From: Roseovarius sp. | Lineage (GTDB): Bacteria > Pseudomonadota > Alphaproteobacteria > Rhodobacterales > Rhodobacteraceae | DNA length: 61,542 bases | Assembly (NCBI RefSeq): GCF_027019125.1 | Contig: NZ_JALUXE010000009.1 | Coordinates: 1-61,542, forward strand | Direction of reading: 5' to 3' | Shown here: piece by piece, positions 28,663 through 37,503 of the stretch | Position numbering within the stretch: position 1 is the stretch's first letter | Layout of the letters: the number at the start of each line of letters is the position of its first letter | Program-made: the position numbers and the translations under genes | The notes under the pieces: model-generated | Seen by the model: the letters and a program-made list of their open reading frames with translations, nothing else | What the model was told of the DNA's origin: nothing | The model's database searches: none

Positions 28663-30060
28663 TCAGCCCACCCGATAGGGCAGCACGCCGCGCTCGTCCG
28701 GCGTCACCTGTAGCCGCCGTTCCAGCGGCGGCACCGAGCGTTGATGACAGTCCGCCCGCTCGCAGATCCGGCAGGAAATGCCGATCGGCTCGAACGCCCG
28801 CGCGTGGCTCACATCCAGATCGTCGGCATAGACCAATTCGCCCGCGTGCTTCACCTCACAGCCGAGGCCGATCGCAAACCGCCGCACCGGCGCGCCGAAA
28901 CTGCCCCCCGGCTTCGAGACATCGCGCGCAAGGCTGATGTAGCGCACCCCGTCCGGCGTCTCCGCCAATTGCCGCAGGAACCGCCCCGGCGTCTCGAAGG
29001 CCCGATGCACATTCCAGAGCGGGCAGGCCCCCCCGAACCGCGCGAATTGCAACCGCGTCGCCGAATGGCGCTTGGTGATGGTGCCCGCCTGATCGACCCG
29101 CACGAAGAAAAACGGAATCCCCTTGGCCCCCGGCCGCTGCAAAGTCGAGAGGCGGTGACAGACCTGTTCGATCGAGGCCCCGAAGCGATGCGCCAAAACC
29201 TCCAGATCGTGCCGCACCTCCTGTGCCGCCGCCAGAAAGCGGCCATAGGGCATCATCGCCGCCCCCGCGAAATAATTGGCCAGCCCGATCTTGGCGATCG
29301 ACCGCGCCGCCTCCGACTGAAACCGCGCGAAATCCAGCGTCGCCTCCAGCAACTGATCCTGCGTCACAAGCGCCATTTGCAACAAGAGCTGAAAGCGGCG
29401 GCTCTCGGGGGCCGCGCGCGACGACAGCGTCAGAACCCCGGCGGCGCGGTCGTAATGGCGCAATCGCGCCGTGTCCGCCTCGACCACCGTGATGCCCAGC
29501 CCCGCAAGGCGCGCGCAGGCCAGATCCGAAATGGGCTGTCCGCCGCCGGCTTCGGCAAACCGCTCTGCGGCATGATCCACCGCATCTATGTAATTGTCGC
29601 AATAATGAAAGAAATCGCGCACCTCATCCCAGGGGCTTGTCTGGTTGCGCGCATCCTCGCGCCCCAGCGCCTCGTCCAGGCTCGCCAACCGCTCGTGGGT
29701 CTGGCGATAGGCGCTGTGCAACTCCAGAAACGCCCGCGCCAGCGCCGGCGCATTGGAGGCCGTCAGCCGCAGATCGGCCAACGGCGGCGGATCGTCGCCA
29801 AACACCGGATCGGCCAGCGCCTCGCGCATGTCGCTCACCATCCGCTCGGCATCGCCCGTGCTCAATTCGGTGACGTCGAAGCCGAATTCCTGCGCCAGTG
29901 CCAGAACCACCGTCGTGCTCACGGGCCGGTTGTTGTTCTCCATCTGATTGAGATAGGGCAACGACACGCCCAGCTTGCCCGCGAAATCCTTTTGCGTCAG
30001 GCCCAGTCTCTGCCGCGTCTCGCGCAGCTTGGCCCCGGCATAGAGTTTCTGGATTGCCAT
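28663..30060 (-). CDS. XRE-family regulator of short-chain acyl-CoA metabolism type (ScfR-like)
   Basis: The 465-residue protein begins with an XRE helix-turn-helix (about 8-62: LRETRQRLGLTQKDFAGKLG, SLPYLNQMENNNRPVS). An ImmA/IrrE-related middle part follows, and a C-terminal DUF2083-type domain contains CRICERADCHQR, a likely metal-binding cysteine cluster. This architecture is that of RamB/PrpC-type short-chain fatty-acid regulators in actinobacteria and Rhodobacterales. ATG 30060 is used because the family starts MAIQKLYAG. Its targets are not evident; glyoxylate or propionate metabolism genes are not adjacent. Confidence 0.83.
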   Translation of the reverse strand: MAIQKLYAGAKLRETRQRLGLTQKDFAGKLGVSLPYLNQMENNNRPVSTTVVLALAQEFGFDVTELSTGDAERMVSDMREALADPVFGDDPPPLADLRLTASNAPALARAFLELHSAYRQTHERLASLDEALGREDARNQTSPWDEVRDFFHYCDNYIDAVDHAAERFAEAGGGQPISDLACARLAGLGITVVEADTARLRHYDRAAGVLTLSSRAAPESRRFQLLLQMALVTQDQLLEATLDFARFQSEAARSIAKIGLANYFAGAAMMPYGRFLAAAQEVRHDLEVLAHRFGASIEQVCHRLSTLQRPGAKGIPFFFVRVDQAGTITKRHSATRLQFARFGGACPLWNVHRAFETPGRFLRQLAETPDGVRYISLARDVSKPGGSFGAPVRRFAIGLGCEVKHAGELVYADDLDVSHARAFEPIGISCRICERADCHQRSVPPLERRLQVTPDERGVLPYRVG

Positions 30061-30208
30061 GGCGCGCACCCTTTGCAACTTCGCATCCACGCCAGACTAC
30101 ATTTGCAAAGACGCGCGGGCAATCCCCCGCCGCGCGCAGCCCCATGGACAGCGCCGCCACAACCGCTAAGCTGACCCTGACACACAGCATCAAGAGGAGC
30201 GCGCGCAG

Positions 30209-31444
30209 ATGCCGGACCCGGCGATCCTTCTCGAATGGGCCGGGTTTGCCGCCCGCTGGCTGCATGTCGTCACCGCCATGGCCTGGATCGGCACCTCCTT
30301 TTTCTTCATCGCCCTCGATCTCGGGCTGCGCCGCGCGCCCGACCTTCCCCCGGGCACGCAGGGCGAGGAATGGCAGGTGCATGGCGGCGGATTTTACCAC
30401 ATCCGCAAATACCTCGTGGCACCCGCGCAGATGCCCGACCACCTCACCTGGTTCAAATGGGAGAGTTACGCCACCTGGCTGTCGGGCGCGGCCCTGCTGA
30501 TGCTGGTCTATTGGGCCTCCGCCGATCTCTTCCTGCTGAGCGCCGACAGCCCGCTCACCGCGACCCAGGGCATCGCCCTTTCGGCGGGCTCGCTGGGTCT
30601 GGGCTGGCTGATCTACGACAATCTCTGCAAGTCGCGGCTTGCCGCCCGGCCCACCCTGCTCATGCTCCTGCTCTTCGCGCTGCTGACCGCGATGGGCTGG
30701 GCCTATGCGCAGGTCTTTACCGGCCGCGCCATGATGCTGCATCTCGGCGCCTTCACCGCCACGATCATGACTGCCAATGTCTTTCTCGTCATCATGCCCA
30801 ACCAGCGCATCGTGGTCGCCGATCTGCGCGCCGGGCGCAGCCCCGAGGCGCGCTATGGCCAGATCGCCAAGCTGCGCTCGACCCATAACAACTACCTCAC
30901 CCTGCCTGTCATCTTCCTGATGCTCTCGAACCATTACCCGCTCGCCTTTGCCACGCCGTACAACTGGCTGATCGCCGCCCTCGTGTTCCTGATGGGCGTC
31001 ACCATCCGGCATTTTTTCAACACGCTGCACGCCCGGCGCGGACGGCCCTGGTGGGCCTGGGGCGTGACCGCGCTGATCTTTGCCGCGATCGTCTGGCTCT
31101 CGACACTGGGCGCCGCAACCAACGCAGACACTCCTTCGAAAACCGCAAACCTCAGCCCGGCCCAGCTCCGGCTCACCAAAGCCCCCGGCTTTGACACGGT
31201 GCAAGAGATCGTCGCCCTGCGCTGCGCCATGTGCCATGCCGCCGAACCGCTCTGGCCCGGCATGATCCACGCCCCCAAGGGCGTGATTCTCGAAACCCCC
31301 GCCGACCTCGCCCGTCAGGCCCGCGCGCTCTATCTTCATGCCGGGCTCAGCACCGCCATGCCGCCCGCCAACCTCACCGCGATGGAGCCTGCAGAGCGCG
31401 CCACCCTCATCGCCTGGTATCGGGCGGGCCGGGCCGCGCCCTGA
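30209..31444 (+). CDS. puuD: Urate hydroxylase PuuD
   Basis: PuuD is an inner-membrane urate oxidase with a cytochrome c domain. The 411-residue product has about eight hydrophobic helices in residues 1-310 (LHVVTAMAWIGTSFFF, LTWFKWESYATW, MTANVFLVIMPNQ, FFNTLHARRG). It ends with a heme-c motif CAMCH near residue 337, followed by a cytochrome c-like segment with a candidate Met ligand (STAMPPAN). It converts urate to 5-hydroxyisourate in purine degradation, passing electrons to the respiratory chain. Downstream purine-catabolic enzymes are not in the window. Its end overlaps the convergent Phd-like gene by 38 bases. Confidence 0.92.
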   Translation: MPDPAILLEWAGFAARWLHVVTAMAWIGTSFFFIALDLGLRRAPDLPPGTQGEEWQVHGGGFYHIRKYLVAPAQMPDHLTWFKWESYATWLSGAALLMLVYWASADLFLLSADSPLTATQGIALSAGSLGLGWLIYDNLCKSRLAARPTLLMLLLFALLTAMGWAYAQVFTGRAMMLHLGAFTATIMTANVFLVIMPNQRIVVADLRAGRSPEARYGQIAKLRSTHNNYLTLPVIFLMLSNHYPLAFATPYNWLIAALVFLMGVTIRHFFNTLHARRGRPWWAWGVTALIFAAIVWLSTLGAATNADTPSKTANLSPAQLRLTKAPGFDTVQEIVALRCAMCHAAEPLWPGMIHAPKGVILETPADLARQARALYLHAGLSTAMPPANLTAMEPAERATLIAWYRAGRAAP

Positions 31445-31709
31445 CCTCGTAGCGCGCCGAATCAAGCCCGGCCTTCAACCAGCCGATTTCTCGCAACCGC
31501 GCCTGCGCTGTCAGCGCATGATGTTCCATCCGTGCCTGATCCGCCGTCTCCAGCGCCTTCATGTCGCTGACCGAAACAAGGCCCGCCACCGGCACCCCGT
31601 TGCGCAGCACCATCACCCGCTGACCGCCCGCGGCCAGATGATCCACCACCCGGCGCAGCAGGGTCCGCACCCGGTGAATCGGCATCTCGTCATACATCGC
31701 CCGCCTCAT
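31407..31709 (-). CDS. Phd/YefM-like antitoxin-fold protein without a toxin
   Basis: The 100-residue product contains a Phd-like pattern: an N-terminal segment (MPIHRVRTLLRRVVDHLAAG) followed by RVMVLRNGVPVAGLVSVSDMKALE, matching the DNA-binding and strand part of Phd/YefM antitoxins. The C-terminal toxin-binding part is replaced by a charged tail. No RelE, Doc or VapC-like gene is adjacent, so it is an orphan regulator or a relic. The start could also be the internal Met at residue 9. It overlaps the puuD 3' end. Confidence 0.6.
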   Translation of the reverse strand: MRRAMYDEMPIHRVRTLLRRVVDHLAAGGQRVMVLRNGVPVAGLVSVSDMKALETADQARMEHHALTAQARLREIGWLKAGLDSARYEVRARPGPPDTRR

Positions 31710-31856
31710 GCCTTCCTGATCCCGCCACTCTGCCAGACGGGGGTTAAGAAATCGTTGCGCCCGGCGCGCGCTGCGCGCAAACCCGATCCGGGACCTTACA
31801 AAATCACCTGCAAGACCTTACAAAGCTTACATCAGACCTCAGCCCGGAGCGCGCCC

Positions 31857-32741
31857 ATGAAAATCGCCACCGCCGCCTATCCGCTCGACGCGCTCGCCTC
31901 CTGGGCCGACTACCGCCGCAAACTCTCCGATTGGGTGACCGAGGCCGCCGCGAACGGGGCCGATCTCGCCGTCTTTCCCGAGTATGGCGCGATGGAACTG
32001 GCCACGCTCGCCGGGGCTGAGGCGGCCGGCGATCTCGAACGCTCGCTCCACGCAGTTTCCGACGTGATGTCAGAGGCTTACGATCTGCACGCCGAGCTTG
32101 CGACGCGCCACGATCTGCATATCCTGGGGGCCTCCGCCCCGGTCTTTGACCCCGAGCTTGGCCCGCGCCCCGTCAACCGCGCCATGCTCTTTACCCCCAC
32201 CGGCGCGCGCGCCGCGCAGGACAAGCAGATCATGACCCGGTTCGAGCGCGAAGACTGGCATGTCGCCCCCGGCGGCCCGCTGCGCCTCTTTGACACGAGC
32301 CTTGGAAAAATCGGTATCCTGATCTGTTACGATAGCGAATTTCCCTTGCTGGGCAAGGCTTTGGCCGATGCCGACCTGATCCTCGTGCCCTCCTGCACCG
32401 AGGCGCTGACCGGCTATTCCCGCGTCCGCATCGGGGCCATGGCCCGCGCTCTTGAAATGCAATGCGTGACCGTCATGGCCTCGACCGTGGGCACCGCGGA
32501 TTGGTCCCCGGCGGTCGATAGCAATTGTGGTATGGGTGGCGTCTTTGGACCCCCAGATACAGGGTTTCCGGCCACGGGCGTCCTCGCCGAGGGCACGCTC
32601 AACCGCCCCGGCTGGACCTATGCCGAGGTCGATCTGGACCGCATCGCCCACGTCCGCGCCGATGGCGTTGTCCTCAACCGCCGCCATTGGGACGACCAAC
32701 TGGGGCGCGACGTCACAGTCACATCTGAGCGCCTGCGGTGA
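31857..32741 (+). CDS. Carbon-nitrogen hydrolase (nitrilase superfamily)
   Basis: The 294-residue amidohydrolase shows the nitrilase Glu-Lys-Cys triad: E42 in VFPEYGAME, K123 in DKQIMTRFE and C157 in ILICYDSEFP. The fold and length match amidases, N-carbamoyl hydrolases and omega-amidases; the substrate is not determined. ATG 31857 is the first start giving the family N-terminus MKIATAAYPL. A Rossmann-like fusion or membrane segment is absent, so the protein is cytoplasmic. The upstream 147 bases show no supported gene. Confidence 0.88.
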   Translation: MKIATAAYPLDALASWADYRRKLSDWVTEAAANGADLAVFPEYGAMELATLAGAEAAGDLERSLHAVSDVMSEAYDLHAELATRHDLHILGASAPVFDPELGPRPVNRAMLFTPTGARAAQDKQIMTRFEREDWHVAPGGPLRLFDTSLGKIGILICYDSEFPLLGKALADADLILVPSCTEALTGYSRVRIGAMARALEMQCVTVMASTVGTADWSPAVDSNCGMGGVFGPPDTGFPATGVLAEGTLNRPGWTYAEVDLDRIAHVRADGVVLNRRHWDDQLGRDVTVTSERLR

Positions 32742-32824
32742 TTAGACCCTTGAAAACTGCGTAAAACAGGCGCATTTACTAGCGCGTTCCGCAAAACGGC
32801 GGGGCGCCACATCAAGGAGAGACC

Positions 32825-33043
32825 ATGGCCAAGGAAGACACGCTCGAATTTCCCGGTGTCGTCAAGGAACTCCTGCCCAACGCGACATTCAGGGTCGAGC
32901 TTGAAAACGGCCATGAGATCATCGCACATACGGCAGGCAAAATGCGCAAGAACCGCATCCGCGTTCTTGCCGGCGACAAGGTGCAGGTGGAAATGACCCC
33001 CTACGATCTGACCAAGGGTCGGATCAACTATCGCTTCAAGTAA
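32825..33043 (+). CDS. infA: Translation initiation factor IF-1
   Basis: This 72-residue S1/OB-fold protein occupies the ribosomal A site during initiation. The sequence [20 protein letters not shown] and the ending [11 protein letters not shown] are highly conserved IF-1 features. AAGGAGAG precedes the ATG by a normal spacing. It heads an infA-maf-RNase G-yacG operon, the usual alphaproteobacterial order. A possible promoter (TTGAAA at 32750 with a poor -10) lies upstream. Confidence 0.97.
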   Translation: MAKEDTLEFPGVVKELLPNATFRVELENGHEIIAHTAGKMRKNRIRVLAGDKVQVEMTPYDLTKGRINYRFK

Positions 33044-33057
33044 GCGACTGATTTTAC

Positions 33058-33636
33058 ATGCGTTTGATCCTCGGATCCGGTAGCCCGCGCCGGCGCGATC
33101 TGTTGGCGCAGATCGGAGTGGTGGCGGACGACACCCGCCCCCCCGAGATCGACGAAACCCCCGCCAAGGCCGAATTGCCCCGCCCCTATTGCGCCCGCAT
33201 GGCGCGGCAAAAGGCGTGGGCCGTTGCGGCCGAGGACGATGACATCGTTCTTTGTGCCGATACCACGGTGGCGCTTGGTCGCCGCATTCTTGGCAAACCG
33301 CAAGACATTGGCGAAGCAGCACAATTCCTGCTCGCCCTGTCCGGGCGGCGGCACCGGGTGATCACCGCCGTGGCGGTCCGGCGCGGCGCGCGGATATGGG
33401 AGCGGGATGTCGTGACCACCGTGCAGATGAAGCGCCTCTCGGATGAGGAGCTCAATGCCTACCTTGCCACGAACGACTGGCAGGGCAAGGCCGGCGGCTA
33501 CGCCATCCAAGGCCCGGCAGGCGCGCTAATCCCCTGGATTCAGGGCTCTTTCACCGCCGTCGTCGGGCTGCCCCTGGCCGAGACCGCAAACCTCTTGCGC
33601 GCCGCGGGCTACCCTCTCTGGAAGGACATCCCATGA
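33058..33636 (+). CDS. maf: Maf-like nucleotide pyrophosphatase
   Basis: The 192-residue Maf/YhdE-family protein hydrolyses non-canonical nucleoside triphosphates such as dTTP/UTP derivatives. The N-terminal [18 protein letters not shown] is the family signature. [17 protein letters not shown] and [10 protein letters not shown] contain the catalytic Asp and basic residues, and [19 protein letters not shown] is the C-terminal signature. It lies 14 bases after infA and overlaps the RNase G-like gene by 4 bases. Confidence 0.93.
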   Translation: MRLILGSGSPRRRDLLAQIGVVADDTRPPEIDETPAKAELPRPYCARMARQKAWAVAAEDDDIVLCADTTVALGRRILGKPQDIGEAAQFLLALSGRRHRVITAVAVRRGARIWERDVVTTVQMKRLSDEELNAYLATNDWQGKAGGYAIQGPAGALIPWIQGSFTAVVGLPLAETANLLRAAGYPLWKDIP

Positions 33637-34658
33637 CCCTGCGCACCATCGCGCTCGACCATCTGAACGGTGCCGAGGCCGCAGCCCTGCTCGTGGGTGG
33701 GCGGCTAGAAGATCTGCTGATCGACTCGGATCAGCCGCGCCCCGGCGCCATCTACCGCGCCATCGCCGACCGACCGGTCAAAGGCCAGGGCGGCATGTTC
33801 CTGCGTACGCCCGACGGCTCCGCTTTTCTGCGCCAGGTCAAGGGCTTGGCCCCCGGCCAACCGCTGCTGGTGCAGGTCACTGGCTATGCTGAACCGGGCA
33901 AGGCGCTGCCGGTGACAAGCACTCTGCTCTTCAAGAGCCGTTATGCCATCGTCACCCCCGATGCGCCGGGCCTCAATATCTCGCGTGCCATCAAGGATGA
34001 GAACCTGCGCGATTCCCTCCTTGAAATCGCCCATGCCGAGATGGGCGACAGCCCGATGGGCCTGATCCTCCGCTCCGCCTGCGAGAGCGCCGAGGCCTCT
34101 GATATTGCAGAGGATATTCGCGCCATGCGCGATCTGGCCGAGGCCGTGCGCGCCGATGCCACAGGAACCGATCCCGAGACCCTGACCGAAGGCGACGGCC
34201 CTCATAGCCTTGCCTGGCGCGATTGGGCGGACCCGGCGGATGTGCTGACCGAACCGGGCTCCTTTGCCGAAACCGGCGTGCTCGACCAACTCGACGCCTT
34301 GCGCGACCCCCTGGTCCCCCTGCCCGGTGGCGCGTCCTTTTACATCGAACCCACCCGGGCGCTTGTGGCCGTGGATGTCAACACCGGCGGCGACGCCAGC
34401 CTGGCCGCCGGGCTCAAGGCCAATATCGCGATGGCCCGTGACCTGCCGCGTCAGTTGCGCCTGCGCGGCCTCGGAGGGCAGATCACCCTCGATCTGGCCC
34501 CGATGCCCAAGAAAGACCGCCGCACCTTCGAATCCGTCCTCCGTGCGGCCCTGCGTCAGGATACGACCGAAACCACCCTTGCCGGCTGGACCCCGTTGGG
34601 CCACTTTGAATTGCAGCGCAAGCGCGACCGCCAGCCCGTGACCGACCGCCTCAAATGA
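33633..34658 (+). CDS. Short ribonuclease E/G family protein
   Basis: The 341-residue protein is related to the catalytic part of RNase [13 protein letters not shown] near residue 250 and ITLDLAPM near 288 match the two metal-binding Asp motifs, and [17 protein letters not shown] is typical. It is clearly shorter than RNase G (about 490): only a reduced N-terminal RNA-binding region is visible, and there is no Zn-link cysteine pair or long C-terminal scaffold. This short form is found with infA, maf and yacG in Rhodobacterales. It overlaps yacG by 4 bases. Confidence 0.87.
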   Translation: MTLRTIALDHLNGAEAAALLVGGRLEDLLIDSDQPRPGAIYRAIADRPVKGQGGMFLRTPDGSAFLRQVKGLAPGQPLLVQVTGYAEPGKALPVTSTLLFKSRYAIVTPDAPGLNISRAIKDENLRDSLLEIAHAEMGDSPMGLILRSACESAEASDIAEDIRAMRDLAEAVRADATGTDPETLTEGDGPHSLAWRDWADPADVLTEPGSFAETGVLDQLDALRDPLVPLPGGASFYIEPTRALVAVDVNTGGDASLAAGLKANIAMARDLPRQLRLRGLGGQITLDLAPMPKKDRRTFESVLRAALRQDTTETTLAGWTPLGHFELQRKRDRQPVTDRLK

Positions 34659-34837
34659 CCTGCCCGATCTGCCAGAGAAAGACCGACCCCACCTACCGCC
34701 CCTTCTGCTCACGGCGCTGCGCCGACGTGGATCTGGGCAAATGGTTCGCGGGCGATTACGCCGTGCCGTCCACCGACCCCGCCGATCTCGAAGAGGCTCT
34801 CGACGCTCTGGATCAAGAGCTGAAAAAACCCCATTGA
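34655..34837 (+). CDS. yacG: DNA gyrase inhibitor YacG
   Basis: This 60-residue zinc-binding protein has the pattern CPICQ ... CSRRC, giving the four-cysteine zinc site. The conserved RCADVDLGKWFAGDYAVP follows. YacG binds GyrB and inhibits gyrase activity in E. coli. It is the last gene of the infA operon, 77 bases before tRNA-Phe. Confidence 0.93.
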   Translation: MTCPICQRKTDPTYRPFCSRRCADVDLGKWFAGDYAVPSTDPADLEEALDALDQELKKPH

Positions 34838-34914
34838 TTTTTGTTCATACCCTCTGGACACCCCGCGCGCGCTCGCCTAGAAGGCATCCACCCGAAGGCC
34901 CAGCCTTCTCCCAT

Positions 34915-34989
34915 GCCCGGGTAGCTCAGGGGTAGAGCAGTGGATTGAAAATCCTCGTGTCGGTGGTTCGATTCCGCCCCCGGGCACCA
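34915..34989 (+). tRNA. tRNA-Phe (GAA)
   Basis: A 75-base cloverleaf includes an encoded CCA. The acceptor GCCCGGG pairs perfectly with CCCGGGC, the D arm is GCTC/GAGC, the anticodon loop is TTGAAAA with GAA at 34947-34949, and the T arm is GGTGG/CCGCC around TTCGATT. The anticodon stem (GTGGA/TCCTC) has one T-T mismatch. A tyrosine integrase gene ends 45 bases downstream, so the tRNA 3' end is the probable attachment site of the following island. Confidence 0.96.
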
Positions 34990-35033
34990 CTTAACAAGCT
35001 GAAATGGTTGGTTTCTGTGCTCATGTCTGGTCC

Positions 35034-36134
35034 TTACTCGGATCGGGTTTGACGCTTTTCGGCGGAAGGTTTGACAATCTTCGCGCGTTTCGCGTTCTCT
35101 TTTTCCAGTGTCGCCATCGTCTCGCGGTTCTTCTCGGCGAGGTTCGCAGACCGCGAGTAATGCCGCGCCATCGACGGCGTTTTCTGACCCAACAGGTCCG
35201 CGATGCGCCGTTCATCGAGGCCCGCCTCGCGCAGCGTCGTCGCCACGGTGTGGCGCAGGCCCTTGAGCGTCAGACCCGGCGCGATCAGCCCGTCCTCCTC
35301 CAGCGCGGTCTTGAAGCGGTGCCAGACGGTGGAAAAGCCGTTATAGCTCCATGCTGCGCCCAGCGAACTGGCCAGCACGGTGGCGGCCTCATGCGCGGGG
35401 ATGCTGTCGAGGGCTGCCTGCAAGGTCGGGCTGACGGGAATCGCCACCTCCTCGCCGGTCTTGCCGCGCACACCCCAGATCGTGTCGCCGTCGATCTGGT
35501 CCTTGCGCAGCTTCAACGCGTCTGACGGGTCGAGCCCGGTGTTCATCATCAACGCCAGCGCCACCCGCACATGCGGCTTGGCACGGGACAGGACGATGTC
35601 GCGTTCCTCGATCGTCCAGGGCCGGTTGGCATGGGCCCGGTCGCGCGGGCGGCGCTTGGGGATCACGTCCTTGGCGTAGTTCGCGGAAATCAGCCCTTGG
35701 GGGATGGCATGGCGGAACACCTCGCTCAGCAGGGTGCGCACCATGTTGGCCCGCCGCCAGCCGATCTTTTTCGCCGCCTTGTCATGGATGCCCGCAATCA
35801 GCGGCGTGTCGATCACATGGACCGGCGTATCGCGGATGGGGGCCAAAAAATCCGCGCATTTGCGGTAATCGCGGCGCGTGGCCTCGGCCAGATTGGCGAA
35901 ATGCCCGGTTTCGAAATAACCCTTGATCAGCCCGCCAAGGGTGCCCGCACGCGGGCCCTTTTCCTTCTGCGCCACGGCGATGGCGCGGATCGTCTCGCAT
36001 TGCGCCAGAAATTCGGCCGACCCCAGCGGTGCCTCTGTCAGGTCGATCTTGTGGCCCGTCGCGCGGTGGTAGCAGCGCATCCGGCCGTGACGATCCTTGA
36101 ATATCTTGAAGCCCTTGATGCGCACATGGGTCAT
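35034..36134 (-). CDS. Tyrosine-type site-specific integrase
   Basis: This 366-residue phage-type integrase has a SAM-like core-binding domain (about residues 65-165) and a catalytic domain with the Arg in LALMMNTGLDPSDALKLR, HTVATTLREAG (HxxR-like motif) and the nucleophile Tyr in SMARHYSRS. ATG 36134 starts the recognisable protein and shares one base with the stop of the upstream AlpA-like gene (TGATG), so they are coupled. The gene reads toward tRNA-Phe, the usual arrangement for an element integrated at a tRNA 3' end. Confidence 0.93.
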   Translation of the reverse strand: MTHVRIKGFKIFKDRHGRMRCYHRATGHKIDLTEAPLGSAEFLAQCETIRAIAVAQKEKGPRAGTLGGLIKGYFETGHFANLAEATRRDYRKCADFLAPIRDTPVHVIDTPLIAGIHDKAAKKIGWRRANMVRTLLSEVFRHAIPQGLISANYAKDVIPKRRPRDRAHANRPWTIEERDIVLSRAKPHVRVALALMMNTGLDPSDALKLRKDQIDGDTIWGVRGKTGEEVAIPVSPTLQAALDSIPAHEAATVLASSLGAAWSYNGFSTVWHRFKTALEEDGLIAPGLTLKGLRHTVATTLREAGLDERRIADLLGQKTPSMARHYSRSANLAEKNRETMATLEKENAKRAKIVKPSAEKRQTRSE

Positions 36135-36370
36135 CAGAGCCGGTCCAGGATGTCGTCGCGCGTCATCTCGACATGGTCGGCCTTCATCGTGTCGATCCAG
36201 CGGTCGATGTCGCGCCGGTCCCACAGCAGGGTGCCGCGCGCCAGCTCGACAGGCCGCACCGGGCAGCTCGCCTTGAAATGCTTGACGGCGAGGCCGGTGT
36301 AACTGGCGGCCTCGGATTGTTTCAGCATGCGCTTGTCGATCACGCTGATGTTGAGATTGGTCGTGCCCAT
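36134..36370 (-). CDS. AlpA/excisionase-like DNA-binding protein
   Basis: The 78-residue protein has a winged helix-turn-helix pattern (MLKQSEAASYTGLAVKHFKA then WDRRDIDRWIDTM) like AlpA/Xis factors. In comparable elements such proteins direct integrase toward excision. It is coupled to the integrase gene by a shared base at the TGATG junction, supporting an excisionase role. Function is inferred from size, motif and position. Confidence 0.75.
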   Translation of the reverse strand: MGTTNLNISVIDKRMLKQSEAASYTGLAVKHFKASCPVRPVELARGTLLWDRRDIDRWIDTMKADHVEMTRDDILDRL

Positions 36371-36385
36371 CGGCTCTCCCCCTGA

Positions 36386-36610
36386 TCAATTCACACTCGA
36401 CACCGAACCATCCCTCTCCCTCTCGTCCCCGCGCAGCTTGGTGGCGCGCTTCTGGAACCGCTCCCAGCCCGTCATGGTCAGCAGGCGGGTCTTGGGCGAG
36501 ATCTCGACGAATTCGAGCCGTCCGTCGTTCATCAAGGCACGAATCTGCGCCGTGCTGAGCCCCACGAGGGCGCCAAGCTCCTTGGGCGACAGCAGCTTTT
36601 CCTGTGACAA
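36386..36610 (-). CDS. Small helix-turn-helix protein
   Basis: The product (about 74 residues from TTG 36610) has a MerR/AlpA-like helix-turn-helix: LLSPKELGALVGLSTAQIRALMNDGRLEF. I chose TTG 36610 because AAAGGAGAGG lies immediately upstream; an in-frame ATG at 36646 and a TTG at 36700 lack such a site. It is transcribed with the AlpA-like and integrase genes and divergently from the XRE regulator, so it is probably part of the element's control switch. Confidence 0.65.
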   Translation of the reverse strand: MSQEKLLSPKELGALVGLSTAQIRALMNDGRLEFVEISPKTRLLTMTGWERFQKRATKLRGDERERDGSVSSVN

Positions 36611-36693
36611 ATCCCTCTCCTTTCTTGCAAATGGACGAAAACGCATTGAATGCGGTGCTTGGCCGTGGTTCGATGGTGGAACGCAGCCATTAA

Positions 36694-36707
36694 CGCACAA
36701 ATGTGCG
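36694..36707. promoter_or_regulatory. Palindrome in the divergent regulatory region
   Basis: CGCACA and TGTGCG form a 6-bp inverted repeat with a 2-base AA spacer, between the divergent HTH genes. ATGCG half-sites follow toward the XRE gene. Its position suits an operator for the XRE repressor or the small HTH protein. Binding is inferred. Confidence 0.45.
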
Positions 36708-36742
36708 CTTATATGCGATCATGCGTCATAGCAATCTGATTG

Positions 36743-37174
36743 ATGTCAAGAATGGTGAATCGTCCGGATACCTACCTCGGCGGCCTCGGCGCGCGCATGG
36801 CGATCGCGCGCAACGAGCTTGGCCTGTCGCAGGCCCGGATGGCCGAGGCGCTCGGCATGTCGCAGCGGGCCTATCAGAGCTACGAGACCGGCAAGCGGTC
36901 GATCCCGGTGGAGGCGCTGGTCGACATGCACCGCCAGTTCGGTGTGGACCTGAACTGGATCCTGCTGGGGGTCGAAGCGGTGCGCCCGGGCCATGATCTG
37001 GCCGCGCTGGAGGGGTTCGAGACGGCGCTCGACCGCCATCTCAGCGCGACCGGCATCCGCCTGAAAAGCGAGAAACGCGGTGCGATCGTGGCGCGCTGGT
37101 ACCGGTCGTTCCTGGAAGGGAAGGAAATCCCGATGGACGACGTCCACACCTGGATCGAATTGTTGAGAGAATGA
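36743..37174 (+). CDS. XRE-family transcriptional regulator
   Basis: The 143-residue protein has an XRE helix-turn-helix in residues about 15-70 (ARMAIARNELGLSQARMAEA, SQRAYQSYETGKRSIPVEAL), followed by a C-terminal part resembling small phage-repressor proteins without a visible RecA-cleavable protease domain. ATG 36743 is used; ATG 36752 is also possible and neither has a strong ribosome-binding site. It is divergent from the integrase cassette and coupled to the next gene by an ATGA overlap. Confidence 0.8.
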   Translation: MSRMVNRPDTYLGGLGARMAIARNELGLSQARMAEALGMSQRAYQSYETGKRSIPVEALVDMHRQFGVDLNWILLGVEAVRPGHDLAALEGFETALDRHLSATGIRLKSEKRGAIVARWYRSFLEGKEIPMDDVHTWIELLRE

Positions 37175-37461
37175 TGATGGAAATCGAGAAGAGCGTTGCC
37201 TGGCAACGGCACCAGATGGCCACGGTGGAGCGGATGCAGAGGGATCTGGCGCGCTGGACGCATCCGGTGATCCGGGCGGTGGGGCTGTGCGGGGTCGCGT
37301 ATCTGGCGAGCTGGGCGGTTGTGATGGTGGTTGGGGCTGCTGCCGGGGCGATGGTGGTCGTGGCGGCGGTGTCTGCGGCTGTGCTGGTATTTGGTGCTCC
37401 GGCTTTCGCATTGGCGGTGGGGGTGGAGGGGTATCTGCGGGGGCGGTTGGCGCGGATCTGA
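37171..37461 (+). CDS. Small predicted membrane protein
   Basis: This 96-residue protein has a polar N-terminus (about 1-32) and two hydrophobic segments (VIRAVGLCGVAYLASWAVVM and an Ala/Val-rich stretch to residue ~85). The start overlaps the XRE stop (ATGA), so it is translated with the regulator. No known family is recognised. The XRE-membrane protein pairing could be a small superinfection or host-interaction module, but that is a guess. Confidence 0.6.
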   Translation: MMMEIEKSVAWQRHQMATVERMQRDLARWTHPVIRAVGLCGVAYLASWAVVMVVGAAAGAMVVVAAVSAAVLVFGAPAFALAVGVEGYLRGRLARI

Positions 37462-37503
37462 CGAATTCGAAAGGTCAGTCATGACTTTCGGCCCAAGTTG
37501 CGC

